A stretch of DNA of 64,000 nt from Streptomyces capillispiralis (GCF_007829875.1 NZ_VIWV01000001.1:4310501-4374500), one strand, 5' to 3'; numbered from the stretch's first letter, positions 1-7,700 are shown. Numbers and translations: made by a program. The notes: a model not told the origin generated them from the sequence alone.

Positions 1-146
1 CCCTCCTGGAGCTCGGTTTCGCCTCCGCGATCCGCAAGGAGTACGCGTGGCGGGTGTCGCGCGGCGAGCCGACCCGCAACCTGGACGCGTTTGCCCACCT
101 GCTGGCCCGCCCGTCGGAGCAGACGCGGAACACGGCCCCCGACTGA
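1..146 (+). CDS. Hypothetical protein, 3' end only
   Basis: This is an open frame entering from the left edge. It reads LLELGFASAIRKEYAW and continues for 47 residues to a TGA at 144-146. The composition is ordinary for a Streptomyces protein (Ala/Arg/Leu-rich with GC-rich third positions), so it is probably a true C-terminus. I do not recognise the family from this fragment. It runs toward the convergent AraC-type gene, and a block of short tandem repeats lies between the two. Confidence 0.5.
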   Translation, partial: LLELGFASAIRKEYAWRVSRGEPTRNLDAFAHLLARPSEQTRNTAPD

Positions 147-153
147 CACACCC

Positions 154-235
154 GGCTCACACCACGACACGGCTCACACCACGACACGGCTCACACGACA
201 GCGCGTCGCTCACACGACAGCGCGTCGCTCACACC
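154..235. repeat. Two adjacent short tandem repeats at a convergent gene junction
   Basis: A 17-bp unit, ggctcacaccacgacac, occurs twice (154-170, 171-187). A related 19-bp unit, gctcacacgacagcgcgtc, follows twice (189-207, 208-226), and a partial copy gctcacacc ends at 235. All share the core gctcacac. The array overlaps the last codons of the AraC-type gene on the other strand, so that protein's extreme C-terminus may vary in length between strains. Confidence 0.85.
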
Positions 236-1056
236 ACTCCGGCGTCGTCCGCGCGGCCGCTCCCGCGATACCGGCCGGGTGCGACGCCCACCAGCTTCCG
301 GAAGTGCCGGGTGAGGTGCGCCTGGTCGTAGAACCCGGTGGCGGCCGCCACGCCGCTCGGCGACTGCCCCTCCAGCAGCAGCCGCCGCGCCCGGCCCACC
401 CGGCGGGACGTCAGGTACTGGTGCGGGGCGATGCCGTACGCGCCGCTGAACGCGCGGACCAGATGCGCGGGATGGGCGGACAGCAGCGTGCCCGCCTCCT
501 CCAGGGTGAGCCCCTCGACCACCCGCGCGTCCAGCAACTCCCGCAGCCGGCGCGCGAGCACGGGATCGCGCCGCGCCGTGCCGGTGACGTCCCGCGACCG
601 CAGATGGGCCCGCAGCCGCTCCCCCACCAGCGTCAGCCTGCTCTCCGCCTCCAGCTCGTCACCGGGCCGCACCAGCGCCGAGTGCACCTGCCCCACGCGC
701 CGCCGCAGCAACGGATCCCGCAGGTCGGGACGGTCGACGGCGGCCCCGATCAGATCGTCGCCGAGACGGCTGCCGTCGAGGTAGAGCACCCGTTTGCGGA
801 AGCCGCCGGTGGTGGCGGGGGAGCCGTTGTGGGGGACGTGCGGCGGCAGCAGGGACACCGTGTCGTGCGGGGTGCCGTGCTCGTGCCGGTCCAGGTCGTA
901 CCGTACGGCGCCGTCGTCGACGATGAGCAGCGTCCAGGCATCGTGGACGTGCATCGGATAGGCGTACTCGGTGAAGTGGGCGTGGAACACCTCGACGACG
1001 CCCGGGACGCGGGGCCGCCAGGCAGAGACGGTCCGCTCGGAACGCTCCGCGGTCAT
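229..1056 (-). CDS. AraC family transcriptional regulator
   Basis: The predicted protein has 275 residues. The N-terminal half (about 20-100) has the His-rich cupin look of an AraC ligand-binding domain (HAHFTEYAYPMHVHDAW, then LPPHVPHNG). The C-terminal 100 residues carry two helix-turn-helices, including a second recognition region near FYDQAHLTRHFRKLVGVAPGRYR, typical of AraC/XylS proteins. I chose the ATG at 1056 over an in-frame TTG at 1071; neither has a convincing Shine-Dalgarno. It is divergent from the DUF2000 gene at 1107, an arrangement that suggests it controls that gene. The effector is unknown. Confidence 0.9.
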   Translation of the reverse strand: MTAERSERTVSAWRPRVPGVVEVFHAHFTEYAYPMHVHDAWTLLIVDDGAVRYDLDRHEHGTPHDTVSLLPPHVPHNGSPATTGGFRKRVLYLDGSRLGDDLIGAAVDRPDLRDPLLRRRVGQVHSALVRPGDELEAESRLTLVGERLRAHLRSRDVTGTARRDPVLARRLRELLDARVVEGLTLEEAGTLLSAHPAHLVRAFSGAYGIAPHQYLTSRRVGRARRLLLEGQSPSGVAAATGFYDQAHLTRHFRKLVGVAPGRYRGSGRADDAGVV

Positions 1057-1106
1057 GCAAACAACGTACAAGACGCTGGCGGACCCGCACCGGCAGCCTG
1101 AACGGC

Positions 1107-1523
1107 ATGAGCACTCGCTTCGACACGAAGATCGCCGTACTGCTGCGCGAGGACCTGGAACCCTGGCAGCGCCTCAACGTCACCGCGTTCCTGGTCAGCG
1201 GCCTGGGCACCCAGGTGCCGGAGCTGATCGGGGAACCGTACGAGGACGCGGACCAGGTGCCGTACCTGCCGATGTTCCGCCAGCCGGTCCTGGTCTTCAA
1301 GGGCACGAAGGAAACCCTGAGGGCCGCCCACACACGGGCCCTGTCCCGCGCCCTCCCCCGCGCGGTCTTCACCTCGGACCTGTTCGCCACGGGCCACGAC
1401 GAGGCCAACCGCGCGGCGGTACGGGCCGTCGGCACCGCGGACCTCGACCTGGTCGGCCTGTCGGTGCACGGCCCGCGGAACGCGGTCGACAAGGTGCTGA
1501 AGGGCGCGCGAATGCACCCGTGA
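1107..1523 (+). CDS. DUF2000 family protein
   Basis: A 138-residue soluble protein matching DUF2000 in length and pattern: an N-terminal DTKIAVLLREDLEPWQRLNVTAFLVSG segment read in two parts, then the conserved VPYLPMFRQPVLVF and a C-terminal DLDLVGLSVHGPRNAVDKV. Members have a peptidyl-tRNA-hydrolase-like fold with no agreed function. It lies 50 bp from the divergent AraC-type regulator, and AraC/DUF2000 pairs recur in actinobacteria, so the regulator probably controls it. No strong ribosome binding site is visible before the ATG; a CAGCCT box 7 nt upstream would allow a leaderless mRNA. Confidence 0.85.
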   Translation: MSTRFDTKIAVLLREDLEPWQRLNVTAFLVSGLGTQVPELIGEPYEDADQVPYLPMFRQPVLVFKGTKETLRAAHTRALSRALPRAVFTSDLFATGHDEANRAAVRAVGTADLDLVGLSVHGPRNAVDKVLKGARMHP

Positions 1524-1552
1524 CGCCGCGCGGGCGCCGGCCGCGCCCGCGG

Positions 1553-2518
1553 TCACGCCGACGACGGGGCGGCGTGGGCCGCCTGCGGGGCGGCCGGAGG
1601 ATCACCGCGGAACACCTGCTCCATGTGCCAGGCGCGGTGGGCCGCCGCTATGGGGGCGGCGCCCGGCCGGGGCCCGATGAGCGGGCGCCCGGAGAGTTCG
1701 GTGACGGCCGCGCGAGCGGCGGGACTGTGCCCGGTGAACCGCTCCGAGACGAGGATCCGGTGCGGCCCTCCGCCGGCGCCGCTGCCCTCGCCGCCGCGGG
1801 CGGGCCCCCGCCCCACACCGAGGACACCCTTGTCGAAGAGCTTGTGGTGCAGCGAGCACAGGCACAGCCCGTTGTCGACGTCGTCCGGGCCGTCGAACGC
1901 CCACCAGCGCACGTGCGCGGCCTCCAGCCCGACCGGCACCGGCCCGAGCCGGCCGTCGTAACCGCAGAAGGCGCACCGGTACTCGTACGCCGTCAGCACC
2001 AGCTCCCGCATCCGGCGGTCCCGCTGCCGCCGCGCGGCGGAGAACCGCTCGGACACGGCCGGCCCCGCCTCCGGATCCAGGCCGACGGCTTCGCACAACT
2101 CGCCGTGCAGCGAGGGCGGGAAGTTCGCGTCGAGCAGCACCCGGGCCATCCGCCCGAGCAGCGACGGCTCCCGCCGCAACGCCACCCGCAGCTCGGGCAC
2201 GAGCCGCCCGGCCGCGTTGCTCGCCCGCAGCTCCCGCACACCGGTGCCCGGACTGCCGGCCCCGCGATCGGTACGCACCTCCCACACACCGTCGCTGACC
2301 AGATGATGGAACGGGTAGGCGGCCGACGTCCTGTTGCGCGGCCCGTACTCGGCCAGCAGCCCCTTCAGGTCCTCCTCCACGGCGCTGTACCGCAGCTCAC
2401 CGTCACCGTCCTGCTGGAACCGCCCGAGCGCGTACAGCAGGAGCAGCGGCTTGTGAGGGGCCCGTGCGGCCCCCTTGCTCCACTGCCTCAACTCGGCTGC
2501 GCGCTCTACCCAGTTCAT
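1553..2518 (-). CDS. McrA-like type IV restriction endonuclease (SBD-HNH)
   Basis: A 321-residue protein with two domains. The N-terminal part (about 1-150) contains YPFHHLVSDGVWEV, the hallmark of the sulfur-binding domain that recognises phosphorothioate-modified DNA in ScoMcrA/SprMcrA. The C-terminal part carries an HNH nuclease core: CAFCGYDG, then EAAHVRWWAFDGPDDVDNG and LCSLHHKLFD, with paired Cys for structural zinc. Length and layout match the short SprMcrA type, which lacks the SRA-like methyl-binding domain of ScoMcrA. Expected role is cleavage of Dnd-modified foreign DNA, so a dnd cluster should be absent or incompatible in this host. The tail after about residue 230 is Gly/Pro/Ala-rich. 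Its ATG overlaps the degenerate toxin frame by 4 bp. Confidence 0.88.
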   Translation of the reverse strand: MNWVERAAELRQWSKGAARAPHKPLLLLYALGRFQQDGDGELRYSAVEEDLKGLLAEYGPRNRTSAAYPFHHLVSDGVWEVRTDRGAGSPGTGVRELRASNAAGRLVPELRVALRREPSLLGRMARVLLDANFPPSLHGELCEAVGLDPEAGPAVSERFSAARRQRDRRMRELVLTAYEYRCAFCGYDGRLGPVPVGLEAAHVRWWAFDGPDDVDNGLCLCSLHHKLFDKGVLGVGRGPARGGEGSGAGGGPHRILVSERFTGHSPAARAAVTELSGRPLIGPRPGAAPIAAAHRAWHMEQVFRGDPPAAPQAAHAAPSSA

Positions 2519-2823
2519 GACCGGTGATCGTAGCGACGCGGGATCCCGCGGGCCCGGGGACCCGCCTCAGTCCGGCAGCGGCACGGAGCGGGCCTCTCGG
2601 GGCTGCGCAGTTGCTGGTTGTCGAGGTAGAAGAGCACGGCTTCGCGCTCCAGGACGGGCCGGATCTCCAGGTCCCGGGTCTTGATGCGCCCGTCCTCTCG
2701 TCCGCGATGTCCTGCCCGTCGTCCGGGAAGACGTCCCCGATGCGGTGGACCTGCCACCCGGCGGCTCTCAGCCCTTCAAACGCGACGCCCGAGATTGTGG
2801 TCGAGGAAGAACTCAGGCGGCAA
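2515..2823 (-). pseudogene. Decayed PIN-like (DUF5615-type) toxin gene
   Basis: Three frame fragments of one toxin-like protein follow each other. The first, LPPEFFLDHNLGRRV, hits TGA. A shifted frame gives EGLRAAGWQVHRIGDVFPDD and GQDIADE. A third frame gives RIKTRDLEIRPVLEREAVLF and YLDNQQL. Intact relatives read continuously from FFLD..LGRRVAEGL through FPDD.QDIADE to a KD.RI segment, so there is one frameshift near the start and a second frameshift with a missing segment of perhaps 15 residues after IADE. The two central acidic blocks that would bind metal are still readable. It follows the DUF433 gene directly, as in DUF433/PIN-like toxin-antitoxin pairs. Confidence 0.75.
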
Positions 2824-2992
2824 GATGCACCACTGCCCGGCAGAGTTCGTCCACTTGCTCCGGGGTCATGTCGTAGTCGTAGGCGATGTCCTCGACGCTT
2901 TCGCCGGCTTCCCACAGGTCGGCGATGGCCTGGACCGTGACCCTGTTGGCGGCGACCACGGGGAGGCCGTGTCCGAACCTCGGATCGATCAC
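2813..2992 (-). CDS. DUF433 antitoxin-like protein, probably 5'-truncated
   Basis: This short frame reads VVAANRVTVQAIADLWEAGE and SVEDIAYDYDMTPEQVDELC, ending AVVHLAA. It is a clear DUF433 (winged helix antitoxin) core, with the GTRV-like strand, the LWEAGES turn and the DYDMTPEQV helix. A TAG lies in frame about 20 nt upstream, so the best start is the GTG at 2992, giving 59 residues, shorter than most family members. Its stop overlaps the start of the decayed PIN-like toxin frame, the usual operon coupling. With the toxin dead it may be a relic or a free antitoxin. Confidence 0.7.
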   Translation of the reverse strand: MIDPRFGHGLPVVAANRVTVQAIADLWEAGESVEDIAYDYDMTPEQVDELCRAVVHLAA

Positions 2993-3022
2993 GACGGGGA
3001 CGGATTCCGGGTACTACCTCAA

Positions 3023-3060
3023 CCGCAGACTGTCGGCGCGCAGTGCGCGTCAGACTGCGG
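3023..3060. repeat. Imperfect 38-bp palindrome upstream of the DUF433 gene
   Basis: CCGCAG-A-CTG on the left and CAG-A-CTGCGG on the right frame a GC-rich centre, with one A-A mismatch in each arm. It sits where similarity to DUF433 proteins stops, just upstream of the in-frame TAG, so it may be the operator of the lost toxin-antitoxin operon or a rearrangement scar. Confidence 0.5.
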
Positions 3061-3341
3061 GTCAGCCATCGGGAAGAAGTTCACTCCCTGATCGGTCAGA
3101 CCCTCGCCCGGGATCGCAGTCGCGGCCGGGGGCTGCATCTGTTCGCGGTGTCGCGGCGGACGTGACCGTCCGTCTCTCCCACCTGCGAGCCGGTGACTCG
3201 CATGGGTGACGCGGGCCGCGCCGGCGGGGAGGGTGGGTGGGCGGGTGGTGGCCCCTCCCGGTTCTCCGGGGAGTGCAGCGGGCCGCCGGACCCTCACGGA
3301 CAAGGACCCGGCGGACCGGGAAGAACCGGTACCTGGCCACC
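3061..3341. other. Intergenic stretch without a recognised gene
   Basis: Open frames here have no start signals and no recognisable domains. The sequence GGGTGGGTGGGCGGGTGG near 3230 is G-rich. I see no terminator or operator I can support. Confidence 0.5.
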
Positions 3342-3560
3342 TCACATCCGGTGACGCCCGGCCTTCAACTCGCCTACGAACGCCACCCAGGAGGCGCTTC
3401 GGAAGTGGAGTGCCGGGCCGTGCGGGTTCTTGCTGTCACGGACGGGGACGGCGCCGGGGAATCCGTCCGCCACTTCCACGCAATCCCCGCCCGCCTGATT
3501 GCTGTAGCTGCTCTTGCACCAGACGACGTGGTTCTGATCGGGACGGGACTTCTGCTCCAT
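3342..3560 (-). CDS. DUF397 protein (copy 2 of a tandem pair)
   Basis: A 72-residue DUF397 protein: VVWCKSSYSNQAGGDCVEVAD is the signature W-x-KSSYS-N---CVEVA block, followed by VPVRDSKNPHGPALHF and a final WVAFVGELK. These small proteins are partners of DUF5753/XRE regulators in whiJ-like developmental loci of Streptomyces. I used the ATG at 3560, which makes the protein exactly co-terminal in length with its neighbour at 3590; an upstream GTG at 3575 is also open. It is about 80% identical to that neighbour, so the two arose by local duplication. Confidence 0.9.
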   Translation of the reverse strand: MEQKSRPDQNHVVWCKSSYSNQAGGDCVEVADGFPGAVPVRDSKNPHGPALHFRSASWVAFVGELKAGRHRM

Positions 3561-3589
3561 GGTTGACGTCCTCACTTGACCCGGCCGCC

Positions 3590-3808
3590 TCAGATTCGGT
3601 GGTGGCTGCCCTTCAACTCACTTATGAACGCGGTCCAGGAGGCGCTTCGGAAGTGGAGTTCGGGGCCGTGCGGGTTCTTGCTGTCACGTACGGGGACGGC
3701 GCGGGGAAATCCGTCCGCCACTTCCACGCAGTTGCCGCCTTCCTGATTGCTGTAGCTGCTTTTGCGCCACACGACGCCGTTCGGATCGGGACGGGACATT
3801 CGCTCCAC
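3590..3808 (-). CDS. DUF397 protein (copy 1 of a tandem pair)
   Basis: A 72-residue DUF397 protein starting at a GTG (VERMSRPDPNGVVWRKSSYS), with the conserved GGNCVEVADGFPRAVPVRDS and NPHGPELHFRSASW. It overlaps the 3' end of the XRE regulator in another frame by 125 nt, far more than the few bases usual for this gene pair, because the regulator frame runs on past the position where its relatives stop. Expected role is a small partner of that regulator. Confidence 0.88.
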   Translation of the reverse strand: MERMSRPDPNGVVWRKSSYSNQEGGNCVEVADGFPRAVPVRDSKNPHGPELHFRSASWTAFISELKGSHHRI

Positions 3809-4628
3809 GGTGGTTGTCCTCCATCACGGATCGGATCATGTCGAGTGACATGAGCGGGGGCAGTGCTGCCGCCCGTAGCTGATGGTAGGTCCGTACGAAG
3901 TTTCCGACGTCCTCCGGATCCTCGATGAGTTGGCCGTAATGCGCGCCCTCCGTGTACGCCACGTCGGAGCCGTCCGGGAGCGTGAGGATCGACAGTGATC
4001 CGCCCATCACGTCGTGCTCGCCTTGGTCGAAAGGCAGCACCTGAACAGTGATGTGCCGCTCCGAGGCGTTATCCAGCAGGCGCTTCAACTGCTCCCTCAT
4101 CACAGTGGAATCACCGACCGGGCGTCTCAGTACCGCTTCGTCCAGGACGACCCGGAGGACGGGCCTGTCCTCAGAGGTGAGCCGCACCTGCCGTCCCATG
4201 CGGGCGGAAAGTCTCTCCTCCAATTGTGCGTCTCCGCTGAGCGTGAGGCCGACGCTCAGGACGGCCCTCGCGTAACTCGCGGTCTGCAACAGACCTGGGA
4301 CCACGTGTGCCGCGTACTCCCCGATGGACACGGCTTGTTCGGCGTACGCCATGAACTTCCGCGACCAGTCCGGGAACGTCTCCCGGTACACGTACGGCCA
4401 CAGCTCCACGAGCAAGTCGTCCGCACCGAGTACCGCGTCCAGCGCCCGCGCCAGTTCCAGCGTCGGCTTCGCACCCGAGACGCGTTCGATCTGGGCGATC
4501 CGAGTGCCCACCACGTGCACCCGGGCGCCCAGTTCGGCCTGGGTCAGCCCGGCCGCCGTACGGAGCTTGCGCACCCGTGCGCCGAACAGCGCCGCCATCG
4601 ACGTGCTGGGGTCGATCTCTTTGGCCAA
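3684..4628 (-). CDS. XRE family DUF5753 regulator (whiJ-like)
   Basis: This 314-residue protein has an N-terminal helix-turn-helix (about 15-70: LRTAAGLTQAELGARVHVVG then QIERVSGAKPTLELARALD). A DUF5753 effector domain follows (about 100-280), including GEYAAHVVPGLLQTASYARA and VLPFDQGEHDVMGGSLSILT. Relatives end near DMIRSVMEDN; here another 35 residues rich in Arg/Gln/Ser follow, read through the neighbouring DUF397 gene in a different frame. That points to a small indel near the true 3' end. The start is a TTG at 4628, with an alternative ATG at 4598. With the divergent ATPase and the DUF397 genes it forms a whiJ-type locus. Confidence 0.85.
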   Translation of the reverse strand: MAKEIDPSTSMAALFGARVRKLRTAAGLTQAELGARVHVVGTRIAQIERVSGAKPTLELARALDAVLGADDLLVELWPYVYRETFPDWSRKFMAYAEQAVSIGEYAAHVVPGLLQTASYARAVLSVGLTLSGDAQLEERLSARMGRQVRLTSEDRPVLRVVLDEAVLRRPVGDSTVMREQLKRLLDNASERHITVQVLPFDQGEHDVMGGSLSILTLPDGSDVAYTEGAHYGQLIEDPEDVGNFVRTYHQLRAAALPPLMSLDMIRSVMEDNHRGANVPSRSERRRVAQKQLQQSGRRQLRGSGGRISPRRPRT

Positions 4629-4765
4629 GGCGCTACGTCCGTCCTTTACGAACCGAAAGGTAATGCTGCGTCACCTTCCGAGCGTAGAGCGATCCGGCCA
4701 CCCTTGAGCACGGAACGTGATGACTCGCGTACGGCGCGAGACGACAGTGCAAGGACGGACCCGCT

Positions 4766-5335
4766 GTGCTCATCGGAACGACGAACACCACCACGCGCGA
4801 AGCACAGTTCGCCTCGACGCCCCGAGGCGCGAGGCACGCGCGGCACCTGGCCGTGCGGTGGATGGAGGAGTGGGGGCACCCGCCGGTGTCGGACGCGTCG
4901 TGCGCCGTCGCACTGGTCGTCGGCGAACTCGCCGCGAACGCCGTACGGCACGGGCGGGTCCCGGGACGTGACGTCCGTATCCGGCTCGTTCACGACCAGC
5001 CGTCCGCCCTCGTCCGGGTCGAGGTGGCCGACGCCGCCTCCGGCAAACGGCGGCCGCCCGTGGCTGCGCCGGTGACGTGTCCGGACGGGGAGTCGGGCCG
5101 CGGGCTGTTCCTGGTCGACGTCCTGGCGGTGCGCTGGGGCTGGGAGCCACGCCTCCCCGTGGGGAAGACGGTCTGGGCCGAGGTGCCGTGTGAGGAGAGG
5201 CCCGACGCCGACGTGCCGTGTGCGGAGAGGCACGACGCCGACATGCCGTGCGAGGAGGGGAGCGGTGCCGAGGAGCCGCCCGGGGGGCGGAGCGGCGCCG
5301 AGGAGACGTCCCCCTCGCCGGCGTACAACCTTTGA
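4766..5335 (+). CDS. HATPase-domain protein of a whiJ-like locus
   Basis: The protein has 189 residues with a GTG start. Residues 15-140 form a GHKL ATPase fold of the RsbW/SpoIIAB anti-sigma type: VVGELAANAVRHGRVPG is the N-box (Asn and His retained) and GESGRGLFLVDVLAVRWGW the G-box. Such ATPases sit opposite XRE/DUF397 genes in the whiJ and abaA-like loci, where they are thought to tune development; their partners are mostly unknown. The last 45 residues are unusual, consisting of four 10-residue repeats (VPCEERPDAD, VPCAERHDAD, MPCEEGSGAE, EPPGGRSGAE) that are acidic and partly Cys-containing. Confidence 0.85.
   Translation: MLIGTTNTTTREAQFASTPRGARHARHLAVRWMEEWGHPPVSDASCAVALVVGELAANAVRHGRVPGRDVRIRLVHDQPSALVRVEVADAASGKRRPPVAAPVTCPDGESGRGLFLVDVLAVRWGWEPRLPVGKTVWAEVPCEERPDADVPCAERHDADMPCEEGSGAEEPPGGRSGAEETSPSPAYNL
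5183..5302 (+). repeat. Four 30-bp in-frame tandem repeats
   Basis: Units lie at 5183-5212, 5213-5242, 5243-5272 and 5273-5302. The first two differ at two or three bases, and the last two are more diverged. They encode the 10-residue acidic C-terminal repeats of the HATPase protein. The gradient of decay suggests stepwise expansion at the 5' side. Confidence 0.88.
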
Positions 5336-5405
5336 GCTGCCCTCCGTGTCCAAGTTCGCAGCTCAAGCGTCCGTCCACAGGGCGCTTCCAGGATCACGGA
5401 GAACC

Positions 5406-6863
5406 ATGCGCGCCTCACGCACCGTCCTCGCCGCCGCCGCGGCACTCGCGGCAGCGGTCTGTACCCCTCTCCTCGTCGCGCCCACGGCGGCCGCCGCCCC
5501 CGCACGGCTCGCCGACGACTTCAACGGCGACGGCTACCGCGACCTCGTCCTGCTCGGCGGGACGCACGGCAAGGACGGCAGGGTCACCGTCGTCTACGGC
5601 ACGTCGACCGGACCCGGCACCCGGGTGCAGACCATCCACCAGGACTCGGCCGGCATACCCGGCGCGGTGGAGGAGGGCGACGAGTGGGGATTCGCCGCGA
5701 CCAGCGCCGACCTCGACCGCGACGGCTACGCCGACCTGGTGGTCGCCTCACCGGGGGAGGCCGTCGGTGACATCCAGCGGCGCGGCGGGCTGACCGTCGT
5801 GTGGGGCAGCGCCAAGGGCCTCGGCTCCGGCACCGTCTTCCACTCGCCCATCGCACCGGAGTACGCGGGCTCGGGCGACGGGTTCGGCCTGGACGTCGTC
5901 GCCGGTGACTTCGACGGCGACGGCGACCAGGACCTCACGGCGCTCAGCGACAGCCGCGCCGGCGCCCTCCTGTTCAAGGGCCCCTTCACCCGCACCGGCG
6001 GGAAGAGCGGCTGGCAGTCCCTCGGCGGGAGCTACGGCTACCTGAACGGCTCCCAGCTCGCGGCGGGCCGGGTCACCGCCGACGGCGCCACCGACCTGTA
6101 CATCATCGGCCGCGATCTCCAGGCCGGCTACAGCGACCTGGACATGCGGGCCTACTTCCACCGCGGAGGCGCCGACTTCACCCGGCGCGCGAGCGAGCTG
6201 CGCGTACCGGACGACGGCGGGCACCAGATCGGCGGCGGCCCCATCGCCGCCATCGGCGACTTCGACAAGGACGGCTACGGCGACCTGGCCCTCGGCCGCG
6301 GTTACGAGCAGCCGGACGGGGAGAAGGGGTACGTCAGCATCCAGTACGGCGGTTCCACCGGCCCCAACACGGCCCGCGCACGGGTGAAGATCACCCAGAA
6401 CACCTCGGGCGTACCGGGCGCTTCCGAGAACGAGGACTACTTCGGCGCCGCCGTCGCCGCGGGCGACGTCAACGGCGACGGATACGCCGACCTCGCCGTC
6501 GGCGCCTCCGGCGAGGACCTGGGGGACCGGCGCCAGGCCGGCATGGTCACGGTGCTCCTCGGCCGTGCGGGCGGACTGTCCGGCACCGGAGCCAAGGCCT
6601 ACGACCAGAACACGTCGGGCATCGCGGGCGCGGTCGAGAACAACGACTACTTCGGCTGGAACCTCAAGCTCACCGACTACACGCGCGACGGCCGCGCCGA
6701 CCTCCTCATCGACACCAACGAGCAGCTGGACAACACCCGCTGGGGCCTGGTCCACCAGCTGAAGGGCTCGACGTCGGGCATCACCACGACCGGCTCGAAG
6801 ACGTACACGGTGAACTCCCTGAACCTGCCCTACACGACACTGGGCGGCCGCTTCGCGCACTGA
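5406..6863 (+). CDS. Secreted FG-GAP repeat protein
   Basis: A 485-residue protein with a Sec signal peptide (MRASRTVLAAAAALAAAVCT, cleavage probably after AAAAPA). At least six FG-GAP repeats follow, each with a calcium-loop motif: DFNGDGYRDLVL, DLDRDGYADLVV, DFDGDGDQDLTA, DFDKDGYGDLAL, DVNGDGYADLAV and DYTRDGRADLLI. They should form an integrin-alpha-like beta propeller, exported and calcium stabilised. Substrate or partner is unknown. The ATG at 5406 is preceded by CACGGAGAACC, a reasonable ribosome binding site; the frame is open further upstream but has no other plausible start. Confidence 0.9.
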   Translation: MRASRTVLAAAAALAAAVCTPLLVAPTAAAAPARLADDFNGDGYRDLVLLGGTHGKDGRVTVVYGTSTGPGTRVQTIHQDSAGIPGAVEEGDEWGFAATSADLDRDGYADLVVASPGEAVGDIQRRGGLTVVWGSAKGLGSGTVFHSPIAPEYAGSGDGFGLDVVAGDFDGDGDQDLTALSDSRAGALLFKGPFTRTGGKSGWQSLGGSYGYLNGSQLAAGRVTADGATDLYIIGRDLQAGYSDLDMRAYFHRGGADFTRRASELRVPDDGGHQIGGGPIAAIGDFDKDGYGDLALGRGYEQPDGEKGYVSIQYGGSTGPNTARARVKITQNTSGVPGASENEDYFGAAVAAGDVNGDGYADLAVGASGEDLGDRRQAGMVTVLLGRAGGLSGTGAKAYDQNTSGIAGAVENNDYFGWNLKLTDYTRDGRADLLIDTNEQLDNTRWGLVHQLKGSTSGITTTGSKTYTVNSLNLPYTTLGGRFAH

Positions 6864-6902
6864 CGACGGCGTGCCGTCTCCGTACGCCGATGGCCCCTTC
6901 AC

Positions 6903-6922
6903 CCGGCCGGCCACCCGGCCGG
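6903..6922. terminator. Possible bidirectional terminator
   Basis: Two copies of the self-complementary octamer CCGGCCGG (6903-6910, 6915-6922) can form a short GC hairpin between the convergent FG-GAP and methyltransferase genes. There is no T tract. Confidence 0.4.
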
Positions 6923-6923
6923 C

Positions 6924-7700
6924 TCAGCGGGAGCAGACCACGCTGACCAGGGTGAACGATGCGTAGAAGGGCCCCGGTGCGGAGAGGCCGTCGAACCAGT
7001 CCCGCCCGCGCACCGGGTCGATGTGCCCCCCGTCGACGGCCTTCTGCAGATTGCGGCCCAGGCCCAGGGTGTGATCCGCCTCGGCGAAGTCGAGGAAGAG
7101 CGGGGTCGTGGTGTGCACGGCCTCGACGCGGAAGCCGGCCCGCGCGGCGAGGCGGGCGAGACCGCGCCCGATGGTCGCGTGGCGGACCACCTCGGACGTG
7201 GTGAAGCGGGTGAAGGCGCGGCTCGTCTCCAGGTCCTCCGCGTCGACGATCAGGGTGTCCCAGTCGGGCTCGGCGAGCCCGATCCGGGCGCCCGGCCGGG
7301 TCGCGCGGTGGAGCTGCGCGAGGACGTCCGCGGGATCGGCCACGTGCATCAGGACGCGGTCGGTCTTGGCGCGGTCGATGGTGCCCGCCTCGACGGGGAG
7401 CGCGTGGGCGTCCCCCTCGCGGATCTCCACCCGCGGCAGTCCGGCCGTGCGCGCACGGGCCCGTTCGAGCATGGCCGGGTCCCGGTCGACACCGATCACG
7501 GTGCCGGCGTCCCCGACGCGTTCCGCCAGCGCCGGGAGGTCGGTACCCGGCCCGCACCCCACGTCCAGTACGGCGTGGCCGTCGCGGACGTCCAGCATGT
7601 CGAGCATCCGCTGCTTGTACGCCCGCCCCGCGTCACCGGCCGCGGCGCGCAGCATGTAGTCGGCCTGATCGGGACGCGGGACACCGAGAGTCGTCGACAT
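6924..7700 (-). CDS. Class I SAM-dependent methyltransferase
   Basis: A 258-residue protein with the canonical Rossmann methyltransferase series. Motif I is VLDVGCGPGTDL near residue 44, the acidic end of strand 2 is VIGVDRDPAMLERAR, and EGDAHALPVEAG then RVLMHVADPADVLAQLHRAT follow. It resembles the UbiE/COQ5-like group acting on small molecules; substrate unknown. It stands alone, convergent with the FG-GAP gene and separated by 127 bp from the cassette at 7828. Confidence 0.88.
   Translation of the reverse strand: MSTTLGVPRPDQADYMLRAAAGDAGRAYKQRMLDMLDVRDGHAVLDVGCGPGTDLPALAERVGDAGTVIGVDRDPAMLERARARTAGLPRVEIREGDAHALPVEAGTIDRAKTDRVLMHVADPADVLAQLHRATRPGARIGLAEPDWDTLIVDAEDLETSRAFTRFTTSEVVRHATIGRGLARLAARAGFRVEAVHTTTPLFLDFAEADHTLGLGRNLQKAVDGGHIDPVRGRDWFDGLSAPGPFYASFTLVSVVCSR

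Noticed and set aside
154..235. The short repeats as a CRISPR array
   Set aside because: Units of 17 and 19 bp are directly adjacent without spacers, and no cas genes are present.
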